From assembly GCA_963383645.1 (NCBI GenBank), contig OY726563.1, positions 35,432,331 through 35,496,330 of the forward strand: a DNA stretch of 64,000 nt. The letters run 5' to 3'. Both the position numbers and the translations under genes were made by a program. How positions within the stretch are numbered: position 1 is the first letter of the stretch; each line of letters begins with the position of its first letter. The stretch comes from Muscardinus avellanarius. Its lineage: Eukaryota > Chordata > Mammalia > Rodentia > Gliridae. Positions 34,394-46,330 of this stretch are shown here, piece after piece. The notes beneath the pieces were generated by a model. It saw only the letters and a list, made by a program, of their open reading frames with translations. It was not told the origin of the DNA and did not search any database.

Positions 34394-35340
34394 TTATATA
34401 TATATATTTTTTTTCTCTGATTGCTTCTTATACTTTCATTGACAAAATAATAATTATATATATTTAAGGGGTACATGTGACATCTATATGCATATGTATA
34501 TATATAATTACAGTTACATATATTTAAAAAGGTTACAAATATGATATCTATATGCATATGCATTTACATACCTTGTGGAATAGTTGAATCAAACTAATTT
34601 CACCTGCTTACCATTTTTTGCAATAAGAACATTTAAACTCTACTCTTTGAGTAATTTTGAAATATGCAAATATACATTATTATTAACTAAATAATTGTGC
34701 TGTATAAATGATCAGTAAGACTTCTTTCTCCTAACTGAAATTTTATACCTCTTGACTAACATCTCCCCTTTACTTATCCCATTTCCCACATATAAGTAAT
34801 TTCATTTAGTATTTCATTGGTTGTCTTCATGTGAGTGGCTTATTTTGCTTAGTGTAGTATTCTCCAGACTTATCCATGTTGCTGCAAATGGAGTTTCTTC
34901 TTTTATATGGCTGTGTAATATTCCCTTGTATACATATACTACATTTTCTTTATCTATTCAGAAGTTGAGAGAATTTAGGTTGTTTCCAAAATTAACTATT
35001 GTGAATGATGCCTAATAAAGATGGACATACAGGCATCTCTTGGATATACTTATTTCATTTTTATATTGATATGCACCCAGGAGTGGGGTTGTTGAATTAT
35101 ATGGTAATTTTAATTTTAGTTTTTGGAGCAATTTCTCTACTCTTCTCCACCATGGATATACTAATTTCATCACAACTTATAGTTTTCTAGGGTTACCTTT
35201 TCCCTAAATCCTCACCAACGCTTGTTATCTTTTTTAAAAATGATGCCCATCTTAACAGGTGTGAGCTTATGTTTCATCATAAGTTTAACTTGTATTTTTC
35301 TGATGATGTTATGCATTTTTCACATATCTGTTGTTCATTA
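34394..35340 (-). mobile_element. ancient L1 3' end
   Basis: The inverted sequence shows AGTGTAGTATTCTCCAGACT, TTATATGGCTGTGTAATATT and GCACCCAGGAGTGGGGTTG, typical of the 3' end of older mammalian L1 ORF2/3' UTR. It is far more diverged than L1-1, L1-2 or L1-A. Confidence 0.75.
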
Positions 35341-35788
35341 GCTTGTCTAAATAGTAGACTGGCAATTTCATCTTGTCTCTACTTGTCTAGAGAGGAACAA
35401 TTAAAACAATACGTTTCTGATACTCATTTAATCAAAATGAAAATTTTACTATGGCAGTTCATCTCTGGGAAACTGCTACAGTATGCCTATTATTTGTTTT
35501 CTTTCTCTAAATCACATTTCTTCCTCTTTAGCTTGGAAAGTTGGCTCATTCAAGAAACAATGCTGGAAGTAAGCCAAGCCTGGAAGGAGATGTGGAAGGG
35601 AGGCAGTAAGAGAGTTAGGCAGAAGAGGAAACACCTATTCACTCTCTGAATGAGAGGTCTATCAGACTGTGATGAGAGCTTATATCTAAATTTATGGTAT
35701 TAGAGTAGTGGGGACATTGCATCATAGGTTATCATCATCATTATTATTTACACACCTGGCCAAGAGCCTGTATGTGCATGGGGGTATT
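35341..35788. other. unassigned DNA
   Basis: A 126-codon plus frame (35269-35649) spans the L1 relic edge and unassigned sequence. It shows no domain, and I do not call it a gene. Confidence 0.4.
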
Positions 35789-35812
35789 GTGTGTGTGTGT
35801 GTGTGTGTGTGT

Positions 35813-35850
<38 letters not shown>
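35789..35850. repeat. (GT)13(AC)18 inverted dinucleotide tract
   Basis: GT units (35789-35814) are followed directly by AC units (35815-35850). The halves are perfect reverse complements for 26 bp, with no spacer. Confidence 0.97.
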
Positions 35851-35855
<5 letters not shown>

Positions 35856-35911
35856 TGAGAGAGAACATTTATTCTAATACTGGAAAAGTGGTTAGGAAAT
35901 CTATAATTAGC

Positions 35912-36121
35912 AGCCGGGCATGGTGGCGCACACTTGTAATCCAAGCATTTGGGAGGCTGAGACCAGAGGATCGCAGTTCGCAGACAGCCTCAGCTACTTA
36001 GTGAGGCCCTCTGCAACTCAGTGAGACCCTGTTTCAAAATAAAGAATTAAAAATAGGGCAGGGGGTATAGATCAGAGGTCAAATGCCCCTGGGTTCCATC
36101 CCCAGACCTGAAAAAAAAAGA
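35912..36121 (+). mobile_element. SINE, B1-dID, with perfect 16-bp TSD
   Basis: AAATCTATAATTAGCA flanks it exactly (35897-35912 and 36122-36137). The body is well preserved (CCGGGCATGGTGGCGCACAC, GGGGGTATAGATCAGAGGTC) and ends in A9G. This is one of the youngest-looking insertions here. Confidence 0.95.
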
Positions 36122-36137
36122 AAATCTATAATTAGCA

Positions 36138-36539
36138 AATATAGGAATGTAGCTGAGCATAAGTGAATGAAGTAAAATATCTAGGCACAAGTTAGGTACT
36201 TTCTGCCATACTACAATTATATCTCTTACTGCTAGTCTAACACTGTCTTCTTTGATAATATTACCCACCCAGCCTTCCAGTATTACTTAGGAGAATGACC
36301 ATCCATGTTTAAATAAATTAATCCCTGATGCAACTCATCATGGTGCCTTTTCTTAGAGTTGCCCAGGTGAGAAGTATCTCAATCTCAATGAGCACTTTCA
36401 GAAAACATAATTAAGGACAAAATCCAACTTAAAGTCAAAATCTACATTTTTTCAGATGTTTCTTTTTACATTGGGAATCCCATTGGTTATTTTGTCATAT
36501 CTCAGTTTCATGTATTCAAGAGACTTCTTCTCTCATGGT
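36138..36539. other. non-repetitive DNA
   Basis: Nothing recognised. Confidence 0.4.
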
Positions 36540-36956
36540 GTCTTAGCTTCTCATTACTATAAGGAAATACTTGAGGCAACTAACTTATGGAAAAAAGGTT
36601 TGTTTAGCTCACGATGTTGGAGGTTCAAAGGCATGGTACTTGCATTAGCTTAGTCCTAATGAACACAGTGGATAGTGGCACATCATCATTGGAGTATGTG
36701 TGAGAGCAAAAGGCTAACATCTCAAACCTAATTTGGGGGAGAGAGACAGACAGACAAACACAGATAGACACATTGGGGTTCCATAATCCCCTATGAGGGC
36801 ATGACCCGACCCCAGTGACCTAAGGACCTTTTACCATGTCCTGCCTCTAAAGTTTCCACCAGTCCAATAATACAACTTTGCAGATCAAGCCTTTGATTAC
36901 AGTGGACCCTTGGGGGACTCTCTAATTAAACAATTTAGCAATATCGAAGCCATAGT
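36540..36956 (-). mobile_element. MaLR-like solo LTR, diverged
   Basis: The inverted order of landmarks (CATTACTATAAGGAAATACT, TTTAGCTCACGATGTTGG, a GAGAGACAGACAGACA stretch, TGACCCGACCCCAGTGACC) matches other minus LTRs at 50038 and 59420. No internal sequence is attached. Confidence 0.6.
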
Positions 36957-36998
36957 ACATGGGAACATGTAATAGGCAAGTCAATATGTGTTTTCTTT

Positions 36999-37208
36999 CT
37001 TTTTTTTCCTGAAGTACTGAGGATGGAACCCAGCAGCATTCTACCTCTGAGCTACATCCCCAGGCCCTATTTTTTATTCTTTATTTTGAAATACGGTCTC
37101 ACTGAGTTAAAAAGGGCCTCACTAAGTAGCTGAGGGGCCACTAACTTGGATCCTCCTGTCTCAGCCTCCCGAATGCTGGGATTACAAGTGTGCACCACCA
37201 TGCCCAGC
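36999..37208 (-). mobile_element. SINE, B1-dID
   Basis: Inverted full-length copy from GTACTGAGGATGGAACCCAG to CACCACCATGCCCAGC. Confidence 0.92.
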
Positions 37209-37433
37209 TTTCATAGATATTTTTCTATATACCACTCAGCATATATTTTATCAGTCAATTCAATATGCATGTTTTAAATCCAATGAGACTCTGTTCAGTC
37301 ATTTCTACTTGTACTGGTAGTAAACAGAAACTTGATTTTCTTTACTTAGATATGGAACTTTTGACTTTTGCATATGCTTTGACTGTTCAGAGCTTTCCAA
37401 CAGCTGCTTATAATCATCAAAAATTGGATGTCT

Positions 37434-37639
37434 AGCCGGGCGTGGTGGTGCACGCTTGTAATCCCAGCACTTGGGAGGCTGAGACAGGAGGATCACATGG
37501 GATCGAAGCCAGCCTCAGCTACTTAGTAAGACTCTTGGCAACTCAGTGAGACCCTGTTTCTAAATAAAATATAAAATAGGTCTGGGAGTATAGCCTGGAG
37601 GTAGAAAGCCCCTGGGTTCCACCCCTAGTACCACCAAAA
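37434..37639 (+). mobile_element. SINE, B1-dID, with 15-bp TSD
   Basis: AAAAATTGGATGTCT flanks it (37419-37433 and 37640-37654). The left half is GCCGGGCGTGGTGGTGCACG and the right half GTCTGGGAGTATAGCCTGG. It is a young-looking copy. Confidence 0.93.
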
Positions 37640-37859
37640 AAAAATTGGATGTCTTCAATTTATGTTTCCTGCATCCATGAACCTTTGTATCCTGGCTGTG
37701 GGATAGAGAAGTAAGGAGAGGTAGATGGTATTTCATTTCTAAACATCTTTGAGTAAAACAAAGGTGTTTATGGTATGTGGACATCTATTTTAGAGAGGAG
37801 AGGTAGTGAAGAGTGGGAGTGGAAATCATACCTATTTCTCTCTTTTTATTTCTTCTTGA

Positions 37860-37950
37860 TGCTAGAGATTGAACCCAGGGGTGTTCTACCACTGAGCTAC
37901 ATCATCGGCCCTATTTTATTTTTTATATTTTGAAACAGAGTCTCAGTTAC
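37860..37950 (-). mobile_element. SINE right-half fragment
   Basis: Inverted right half (TGCTAGAGATTGAACCCAGG, then GAGCTACATC and TTTTGAAACAGAGTCTCA) with the left half missing. Confidence 0.8.
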
Positions 37951-38654
37951 TGCATACTTGTCTCAGATCTTTGATTCTTCTGTCTAATGACAAAATCAAA
38001 AGGGATTTACAGTGAATTCCCATTTTTCACTATTTAGACTTTGCCATTAATATTCTACCATATTTGATTCATTACACACACCCATCCTTCTATCCACTTG
38101 TAGAGTGACATTTTCAGAAGTAGATTTTTCCAAGAGCAGGAAGAAAAAAAGGAACCCTCTCCAAGATTGAAAAGTGGGTGGTGGTTTGCAACTTCACTGC
38201 TGACAGAGGTTCATGGTTCTAGCTTTGAACAGTGCCTGGGAGATTGGGAAAGCTGCTTGGCTTGGAGGCATGTCAGGGGAGGCATATGTGGGACAAAGAC
38301 ATAGAAAATCTTCATTCTAGGGATTATGTTGGCTCTGACATTGGCAATAGTGAATGTGGACCAAAGACTAGAGGGCTTTCTCTAACCTTAGACTGTTATA
38401 TCTTATCCTTGTGGTGTTTGAACACATTTTAGGAAACAGGGAGAGGAAAATCCCTTGATGACTTGAGTTTTTCTTTAGTCCATTAGATCTGGGAGATCAA
38501 TGTCTGATGTGATTTTATTTTGGAAATAATATACTTTTGTTTACACATCTGAACTTTGGGAGCCCAGTTCAACCCTGTTATAAATCTATTATATGAAAGC
38601 TTCATCTATGGTTATTTGGGAATAATAAGATAATACTGTGGGAGGGAAATATTC
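37951..38654. other. non-repetitive DNA
   Basis: Nothing recognised. Confidence 0.4.
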
Positions 38655-38905
38655 TTGACTGGCATGGTGGCACATGCCTGTAATTTTAGTACTTGGGAGG
38701 CTGAGACAGGAGGATTGCAGATTTGAGGACAGTCTCAGCAATGGAGTGAGACTGTCAGCAACAGAGTAAAATTCTGCTTCAAAACAAAAATAGGACTGGG
38801 GTATAGCTCAGAGTTAGAATGCCTTTGGGTTCAATCCTCAGTAACACACATACACATGCACACACACACGCACGTACGCACCCACACATGCACATGCGTA
38901 CACAT
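38655..38905 (+). mobile_element. SINE, B1-dID, with CA-rich tail
   Basis: A full SINE (38655-38845) is followed by an imperfect CA/CG-rich run (38846-38905) that probably grew from the tail. Confidence 0.9.
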
Positions 38906-40751
38906 GATTCTTTCTCAAAAGTTGAAGGAAGGGTCTTTGAGGGTGGCACCTGTTTTGGCTTGCTTAATTTAGAGCTATGATCACTTAGATCCAGTCTCCA
39001 GTTTAATGTCACTTTTTAACCAGGGCAATTACATTTTTCATTATCTACCTGCAGCCTCCTGTTCAAGGGGAACAGGAGGGGTAATGCAAAGTGTAGTCAT
39101 GGTGGGGTGCATTGAAGAAAGCCAAGAATGAGCAGCAATTAAATTCCAGATTTTTACTGGATATAAGATGTCAAATTAAATGTTTCTTCAAAAAGAGTAG
39201 AAAATTATATTAATTTTCATTCTTTGGTCCCAGTCTCCTGTTTAGGAAGCAGTTCTGTTCAAAGAAACTGTCCCTTTAGGATAAAACATCCGTGTGCTTT
39301 GTTTTGTCCTAACCCTCAATCCATGTTTGACTGCAAGATGTGATATGGAGGCTGGCTGTACAGATTAATGGATCTTTTCACATCCAGGGACACTATTTGA
39401 ATCATATTGTTACAAAGCCAGAGGAGATAAAGCCTTTGGTGGCTCAACTGAGCATCTCTGGTGTGTGTTCTGTAATAAATCACACACTGGGGGGCCCGAT
39501 GCTTTAGCTCAAGGCCCTGGATTTCAATCTCTGCTTGCTTCCCATTCCTTTTTGGGCTGTTTTTCCATAAAGGGAGCATGCTGGCTTAAGCAGCAGCTCT
39601 ACCATTGGCCTTATGGGGCTGCTTTGTTGGGTGTGAGAAGATTTTTGAGCTGTACTTTAGAAGATAAGGAATGGTCAGGCAAGCAGCTGCTGAGATCTTC
39701 AGATTAAACTCAGCCTCACCAGTGACACTGAAGGAGGGGTGAGGCTGAAACTAGCTGGCTGCTACTTTCGATGACATTCGGAGCAGGCTGCAGGGCATAG
39801 AACCAGGCCTGCTGGTCACAGAGCATCCTCTGCCCTCAGGACTCTGGGTTTCAGGATATAGCCATAAGCAAGAACCACGTACTACTCGACAAATGCAGAA
39901 GCTGGTTAGTGTAGAGGAAGGATATAAGCGAGGCTGTGGTATCATGCTTAGATAGGATTGACAGAGAACTTAGTCTAGAAAGTGCCCCCTTTAATTTGCC
40001 CTCTCATCTGACCCATGCTTTGTATAATCATTAGTTGGCAAAATGCCCAGCATAGTGCCTGGCTCAACAAACCTGCCATAAATGTTTGCATGAATGACTA
40101 AAAAACCAATGCCAAAACAAAACTAAGACACACAAGACCTCCCTAGTTAGAGACCTCAGTTTGTCAGCCCTTTTTGTTTGTCTAAAGTTGAGAGAAACTG
40201 GCATAGACCTTCAAACTTAATCGTGCTTACCACCCCCCTTCAGATAAAAAAGTACTTGGCATTCACCTGGACACTTCTATTTCTCCCTTATTTTTGTGAC
40301 CCCTCCCCCTAATTGCACCAGAGGCCATTACTGCCCCTTTGATTGGTCTAGCATCTCTTCCTGCCCAGGGGGCAGTACTGCAGGCTTTGGGAATTTAAAA
40401 CTTCAAAATAATTGTTTCGTTCAGACTATCCATTTTTCTTTGGGGCTCTTAGGTGAAAGTCAGTCTAATTTACCACATCTATTCTGGTGTGTTGAGTAGA
40501 ATGTGGTGATGCTTTAGGCGCAGGAAATGTCACTACCTGACCTGGGATCTGGGCAGAGAGCAGAATAAGTAGAAACTGTTACCCCATCACCCCAGTGATT
40601 AGCTTTGGTGCTACCCGGATGGCCAAAGTGTAGTGTGGCTAGTTTATCGAGGCTCAACATAGAAGATGGTGGACAGGTGGAGGTGGAGGGTTAGAGAATG
40701 GTGGCATAGAGGATCATGACATCTGAAAACAGTTTTTGATTGATATACAGG
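38906..40751. other. longest repeat-poor stretch, with L2 relic
   Basis: Positions about 40015-40105 (GCCCAGCATAGTGCCTGGC, then CATAAATGTTTGCATGAATG) are the L2 3' end on the plus strand. The rest shows no family I know. Short open frames (39316-39945, 40296-40499) have no domain resemblance. Confidence 0.45.
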
Positions 40752-40962
40752 ATTTTTTTCTGTGGTCCTGGGGATTGAATCCAGGGGCATTATACCTCCA
40801 AGCTACACCACCAAAACTATTTTATTTTGTTTCTAATTTTAAACAGAGTCTCACTAAATTGCAGAGGGATTCACTCCATTGCCAAGGCTGTCTTTGAACC
40901 TGTGATCCTCTTGTCTCATCCTCCCAAGTACTGGGATTACAGGTGTGTGCCATCATACCCAT
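40752..40962 (-). mobile_element. SINE, B1-dID
   Basis: Inverted copy from GTCCTGGGGATTGAATCCAG to GCCATCATACCCATCTG. Confidence 0.9.
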
Positions 40963-41029
40963 CTGATATAAATGACTATATGATATTGATTAAAAAATAA
41001 ATGTGTGATCTGAGTCAGGTATAGATTCC

Positions 41030-41430
41030 TAAAGGGGGCCAAAGAAGAATTTATTTCATTTGTTACATGATCTATCGTGGTTACTAAGTGTTAGATGGCT
41101 GGCCAGAGCACAAAAGCAATTCCATTTTGTGAAGGCTTTCCACTTAGTGGAAAGTTCCCATATCTTGCTTACTGGAACCCTCCCATATCTTGCTTGACAC
41201 AAACCACAAGGGACCTTTCGATAACCCCCTTTCTGCCTTAGGGAATCTCCTTTTTCCACCTTAAGAACTATCTTCCAGAATTTGAACTTTCCTCCAAAAT
41301 AAGCTATATAAACCTTTAGCCTATAAGCAGATAGGGCTCCACCCTTTTCTGGGAAACCCCCTTCACAGGTTTTATCTCAATCAAGCCTGTTCTGCCATAA
41401 AGCTACCTCTTCCTTCCCTCAACCATTCAC
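41030..41430 (+). mobile_element. candidate retroviral-type solo LTR
   Basis: TATATAAACC (about 41305), followed about 90 bp later by CATAAAGCTACCTCTTCC, looks like an LTR promoter and polyadenylation region. A TGTTACATGATC start is possible at 41060. Termini and duplication are not certain and the family is unknown. Confidence 0.4.
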
Positions 41431-41699
41431 TAAGCAGCCACCACAACACAATGAGGAGACTTGAGATGTGGTGGCCTTTAAAGAGACAAAAGCGGACTTC
41501 ATCTAGAAGTATCATTTAGTTGTCTGCAGTAGAGAAAGGTAATGTGGAAGGTGTCCATGAGCTGTCTTGAAGAATAATTAGGTCAGTAACTTCTATCAGT
41601 AGTTTTGTGGGCATCCTTCAATCCTTTCTATGTGATTGCAAATAAGCATGCACAGGTACACTATAGCAAATGCCCTTGGCCCTTTTCAATTCTGTTCAT

Positions 41700-42095
41700 A
41701 CTGCCTTGACTTCAAACTACTAGCAAATATGACTCTTTTAGGGCTTTCTCCGACTGTTGGAGCATGTTCTGTTTACACTTGAGACAAGTTGGCAGTGCCA
41801 GGAACTTAACATGCCCCAGGAGCAGCCCTTGACCAATAGCTAATGGGTGTTGGCTTGTAATACTCCCGCTCCTTCACCTCTCGGTTGGGATAACTTTAAA
41901 ATGTGTTCTGTGCTGTGCTCAGAGGTCTCCAGAGGGATTAAGCACGATTGCTCACAGAAGTAACCTGCTTGAAAACAAAAACACATTTTTCTTGGCTTCC
42001 TTCCATTCTCTGCCTCATCTCTTCGCCCTGGTGTTGGTGTTTCCCAGGATGACCTCCTAAATAAACTACTTGTGTCTGCATCCCTGTCTCAAGTT
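41700..42095 (+). mobile_element. candidate ERVL-type solo LTR
   Basis: The 3' part CTAAATAAACTACTTGTGTC followed by GCATCCCTGTCTCAAG resembles ERVL-group LTR ends. The start is not defined. Confidence 0.45.
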
Positions 42096-42111
42096 TGCAT
42101 ATTAAAATTAC

Positions 42112-42455
42112 AGGTGGTCCTTTGTGTCTCTGGCTTTTGCCTTTGTGGATTCCATCAACTATGAATCAAAGATATCCGAGGGAAAAAATGCATTGGTACT
42201 GAAGAAGTACAGATATTTTTTCTTGTCATTATTTCCTAAACAATACAGTAAAACAATTATTTACATTTTAGTTACATTAAATTAAGCATTATAAATAATC
42301 TAGAGATGATTTAAAGTATACAGAAAAATGTGTATGTTACATGCAAACGCTATACCATTTTATGTAAGGAACTTGAGCATCCACGGATTTTGGTATCTAT
42401 GGGTATTTCTGGAACCAATTCTTCATGGATACCAAAAGATGACTGCATACGTAAT
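42112..42455 (+). mobile_element. Tigger-group non-autonomous DNA transposon
   Basis: Landmarks are CTTGTCATTATTTCCTAAAC, AATCTAGAGATGATTTAAAG, CATTTTATGTAAGGAACTTG, and the palindrome-like GAGCATCCACGGATTTTGG with TGGATACCAAAAGATGACTG at the end. It encodes no transposase. Confidence 0.75.
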
Positions 42456-42484
42456 AGTAGATGTATGTGTGTGTATACATATAC

Positions 42485-42488
<4 letters not shown>

Positions 42489-42521
<33 letters not shown>
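42489..42521. repeat. (TA)n microsatellite
   Basis: About 16 TA units, directly after the Tigger relic and flanked by CATATACACA and CATATATGTATG. Confidence 0.95.
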
Positions 42522-42527
<6 letters not shown>

Positions 42528-42529
42528 TG

Positions 42530-43291
42530 TATGCAAATGCATTTTTTAATTATTTGAAAAACATGAAAATAGGCATATTAAAGTTCTCATGTTAGTATAT
42601 ATAAATTTTTCTAGTTAATTTCAGCAATTAACAATGTGGGTCAATCCTGGTGTAGCCGTAGAATTTCACAGCATGGCTATGTCTTATTAATTATTTTTCT
42701 ATTGATGGGGAGATTTAGTTTCATTCATTTTTTCCAGGTTTTTTTTTCTTCTCACCAACAATGAAGCAATGAATTCCTGTTAAGATTCAGTTTGCACTGT
42801 CTGGTACAGTGCTGACTCCAAAACTACAAAAACAAAATAATCTTTCTGAAAAGTTATTGTTATTAATTTGCTGGGAGTGACAGGTATGTCTGTGTAACAT
42901 GTTCTCCTGGGTCCCATGGGACTTAACCTTTGTTGACTTTAAGAGCACCCAACTTGGAGGCAGTTGTTAGTCCCTGCTCAACCAGTTCATTAGGATCATG
43001 TGTCATTGTCTTCCCATTTTACATATGTGAAAACTGAGGCCCAGAGCTGCTATATGATTTCCTATGATGACACAGTGAGACAATAGGTTCTGATGGGGTT
43101 GTGAATATTCATAATCAGGAATATTCTTCAATTATATTGTCTTGAAGGGCATCTTGTTAATTGATGGGAAAGTGATTCCAGATGTAAGCTCTGATAATGG
43201 TAAAATAGAGTTGTTGTCTAGGGATACTTAAAAAGGAAGAAGTTATCACAATGAAATGCTCTGGGTGTTTTGGATACCATAAAATGAGAGG
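42530..43291. other. non-repetitive DNA with MIR/L2 relic
   Basis: Positions about 43010-43085 (CATTTTACATATGTGAAAAC, then TGAGGCCCAGAG) are an inverted MIR-type core. The rest is unrecognised. Confidence 0.5.
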
Positions 43292-43425
43292 ATTAACCCA
43301 GGCATGGTGGTGCATACCTGTAATCTTAGTACTTGGGAGGCTGAGACAGGAGGATCACAGGTTCGAGGATTGTTTCAGTCACTTAGCAAGGCCTTCGGCA
43401 ACTTAGTGACACCCTGTTTCAAGAT
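43292..43425 (+). mobile_element. SINE, left half only
   Basis: CCCAGGCATGGTGGTGCATA to ACACCCTGTTTCAAGATG. The ID-like half is missing. Confidence 0.85.
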
Positions 43426-43945
43426 GTCAGGGGTGGTCTTCTGATGACTGTGGGAGCTTCTGTTCCCCATCTCTCTCCTTGGCTTATGGCCATCTTCTCC
43501 CTCTCTTCACATAATGTTGTTTTATGTATGTCCTTTTCTTCACGTGACATTGCTTTAGTTGTTATTGTTGTTTTGTGGAACTAGGGGTTGTTTTAGAGGT
43601 ATTCTACCCCTAAGCTACACACCTAGTCCTTTTAATTTTTTATTTTGAAACAGGAGCTTGATAATTTTCTGAGGACCTCACTAAGTTGCCAAGGCTGTCC
43701 TAGAACTTGTGACTCTCCTAAGTACTGAGATTACAGATGTGTGCTATCATGCCCTGGCTATGTGCCATTGTTTTATAAGAATGTTAGTAATATTGGATCA
43801 GGGCCCACCCTAATGACCTCATTTTAACTCATTACATCCTCAATTACTCAGTTTCGAAACAAGGTCACATTCTGAGGTGTTGGGGATAGCATGTCAGCAT
43901 ATGAATCTGGGGGCAAGTGGGTTTAGGAAGATATCTAATTCACCC
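43426..43945 (-). mobile_element. MLT1-like MaLR LTR, split by a SINE
   Basis: The inverted LTR parts are 43426-43572 and 43761-43945. Diagnostic phrases are GGATCAGGGCCCACCCTAAT, GACCTCATTTTAACTCATTA and CATATGAATCTGGGGGCAAG. Confidence 0.75.
43573..43760 (-). mobile_element. SINE, B1-dID, diverged
   Basis: Inverted copy inside the MLT1-like LTR, from TGGAACTAGGGGTTG to GTGCTATCATGCCCTGGC. Confidence 0.85.
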
Positions 43946-44024
43946 AAGACAAGTAATGACAATAATTACCCAAGAGATTCAGAGCTAGAGGTAGGGATCC
44001 TGGCAGCAGGAGGGCAGTGAGGGT

Positions 44025-44374
44025 ATTATGGTTTGGATCTGAAATGTTCCCCAAAGGCCCCTGTGTTAAAGGTGTGGTCCCTAGCCCATGATGCCATTAG
44101 TAGGTGGAAACTGCTGGAAAACAGGTCATTGGGATATGCCCTTAGGGAGGATGTTGGGACCCAGGACCCTTTTTATCTTGTTAATTTTGCTTCTTGACTG
44201 ATACAATATGAGCAGCCTCTCTGCCACATGATTCCACTATGATGTAATTCTACTGCCACAGGACAAGGCAACCATGGACTGAAAAATTCTGAAACCCTGA
44301 GCCAAAATAAACATTCTTTCTTATACATTGATTATCTGAAGCAATTGGTCACAGTGAAAAAAGCTGACTAACCT
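44025..44374 (+). mobile_element. MaLR-like solo LTR, subfamily 2
   Basis: ATTATGGTTTGGATCTG, TGTTAAAGGTGTGGTCCC, ACCATGGACTG and GAGCCAAAATAAACATTC, with end AGCTGACTAACCTAGAC. The minus-strand element 59420-60045 has the same order of landmarks. Confidence 0.7.
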
Positions 44375-44671
44375 AGACTTTGATCATGCCCAAAGGAAGA
44401 TACGAGAAAAGGAGGGAAGAGAAGATGTCAAAGGTACAGAAAGAGGCCAGGGAGAGGGTGCAAGAGCAAAGGGTCTGTGGTGGCAATGTATGGCATCAGC
44501 TTGGGGACTCAGAGGAGCCAGTTGGTTACATGTGAGGGAAGTAGCAAAAGGAAGATTAAAAAGGAAGCCGTGGGTTTTGTATTATAAAGCCATGAGAACA
44601 TGATCTCTAGGAACACTGAAAGACGCTGTGATTTTGGACAGTTTCTTTTAATTTAATTATTGCTAACTTTC

Positions 44672-44902
44672 TGCTATGATGTGGATATGGATTGAGTGTG
44701 TCTCTTAAGAATTTGTATTGAAATATTATCCTTTCTGTGAGGTATGATGTGGGCAACAATTTAATCTGACTATGGTGTTTAGAGTTGGGGACTTTGGGAG
44801 GTGATTAGGATTAGGGAAGGTCATCAGGATGGAGCCCTTATGACTGAATCATGGTGGCTTTGTAAGAAGAGAGAGAGATAGAGAACAGAAGAGTTGTGTG
44901 TG

Positions 44903-44944
<42 letters not shown>

Positions 44945-45118
44945 CTCTGTTCATTGCTATGGTACTTTGTGCTGCCTCAGGACTCTGCCAGCAAGAAGGC
45001 CATCACCAGATGTGGCTCCTTGACCTTGAACTAGACATGTGAACCAAAACAAACCTCTTCTTTATAAAGTTACCCAGTCTCAGGCATTTCATTATAATAA
45101 TAGAACACAGACTGATAT
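44672..45118 (+). mobile_element. MST-like MaLR solo LTR with internal (CA)n
   Basis: It starts TGCTATGATGTGGATATGG and contains GGGAGGTGATTAGGATTAGG and AGCAAGAAGGCCATCACC. It ends ATAGAACACAGACTGATATG. The (CA)n run (about 44907-44936) lies where related LTRs have a CT-rich segment. Confidence 0.75.
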
Positions 45119-46177
45119 GCCTTTTCTCTTCTGTCAATCTAAAGTAACTTGAGGAAACTTAAGGACCTAAAATCTCACTCTCATTGTGAAAGTTATTGCT
45201 TAGTTATATGAATTCTTTCATGCTTTCAACTCATTTTCAGTAATATCTCAGTGAAACACCTTTATTCTGTATTTCTGTCTACCCATAGGCTTTTTTTCTT
45301 CTGAAAAGATGCAAATTTATTAGAAGAATTTGAGGCCCCACAGTATTGAAAAGAGTCAGCCTATTTAAGATAATCTTCAAATTGTAATTAATCCATGTGT
45401 GATATTGCTTAATTGGCACATATGGTCTATATTAAGGGCATAGTGAGAGGAAATAAAAACATTAGTCTGTTTTAGCTTTTATATAAAATTCAGTTCCTTT
45501 GGAAAAACATCTGGGACTAATGTGGATGCTAAAACTGTTACCTCACACACACCAGAGTTTCATTTGCTCTTTCATGATAAAAATTTTCCCCTTACGGTTG
45601 CCCAGATACACACGTATATTATTCAGGATCTGATGAAGCATGGGTACCATTTGTAGCCACATCCTCTTAAAACCACTCTAAGTGGGTTTCCAGAGCCTTT
45701 AAAAATAGGCTGGGTCCTGGCAAAGCTTCCAAGCATAGGAGGAAAAAAGCACCAACTTAGCCTTTTGAAAATAGTTTTAATTTTAGCCTTCTCTTCCTGC
45801 ATTTGCCCCCTAACAGCTCTTCTCAGGATATTAGTAGTGCTAATAGTCTGACTGCCTTATGTATTTATTTTTCTTTTTTAATGGATTCAAGCTGACCCTT
45901 GGAATTAAGCTCTTTAACTACAAAAATCCTGTCTTCTATATTGTCCTGATCTACTAAAAGCACTTAGTTCTGTATTCAGCAAAACAGTTGTGATACTGAT
46001 TGAACCTTTTTGCATCATGACTAGACCATTTCTTCATCACCTCAGAGAAGCAGTGTGCTCCCCATCCAGCGGTGACATTAGAGGAAAGTTGTTTCTAAAT
46101 GTCTGTACAGAGTGTTGCCATGGCAATGGAGCTTTCCTGGTCAGCTGGAATGGAAGTTCTTCACTTCTGCCAGCAGC
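45119..46177. other. non-repetitive DNA
   Basis: No repeat or coding family recognised. Confidence 0.4.
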
Positions 46178-46330
46178 AATTCTCATACTTAGTGTGCCAC
46201 AGGAAGAAACATCTAGTTAGAAATACATATTCCAGGTGCTTGTTAGAAATGCATATTCCTAGGACCCATCCTCAAGCATTCTGGTTCCAGACGTTTGATG
46301 GTAAATCCACATTTAGTATCATCTTTCTAG
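46178..46330 (+). mobile_element. MER5-like DNA transposon relic
   Basis: CAATTCTCATACTTAGTGTG, CTTGTTAGAAATGCATATTC and CATTCTGGTTCCAGACGTTT fit a MER5-group element. A 167-codon frame crossing it (46099-46602) is chance. Confidence 0.6.

Noticed and set aside
35269..35649. Possible exon: pyrimidine-rich run then CTTTAG before an open frame
   Set aside because: The frame begins in an ancient L1 relic, and no donor site, partner exon or protein family can be identified. RNA evidence would be needed.
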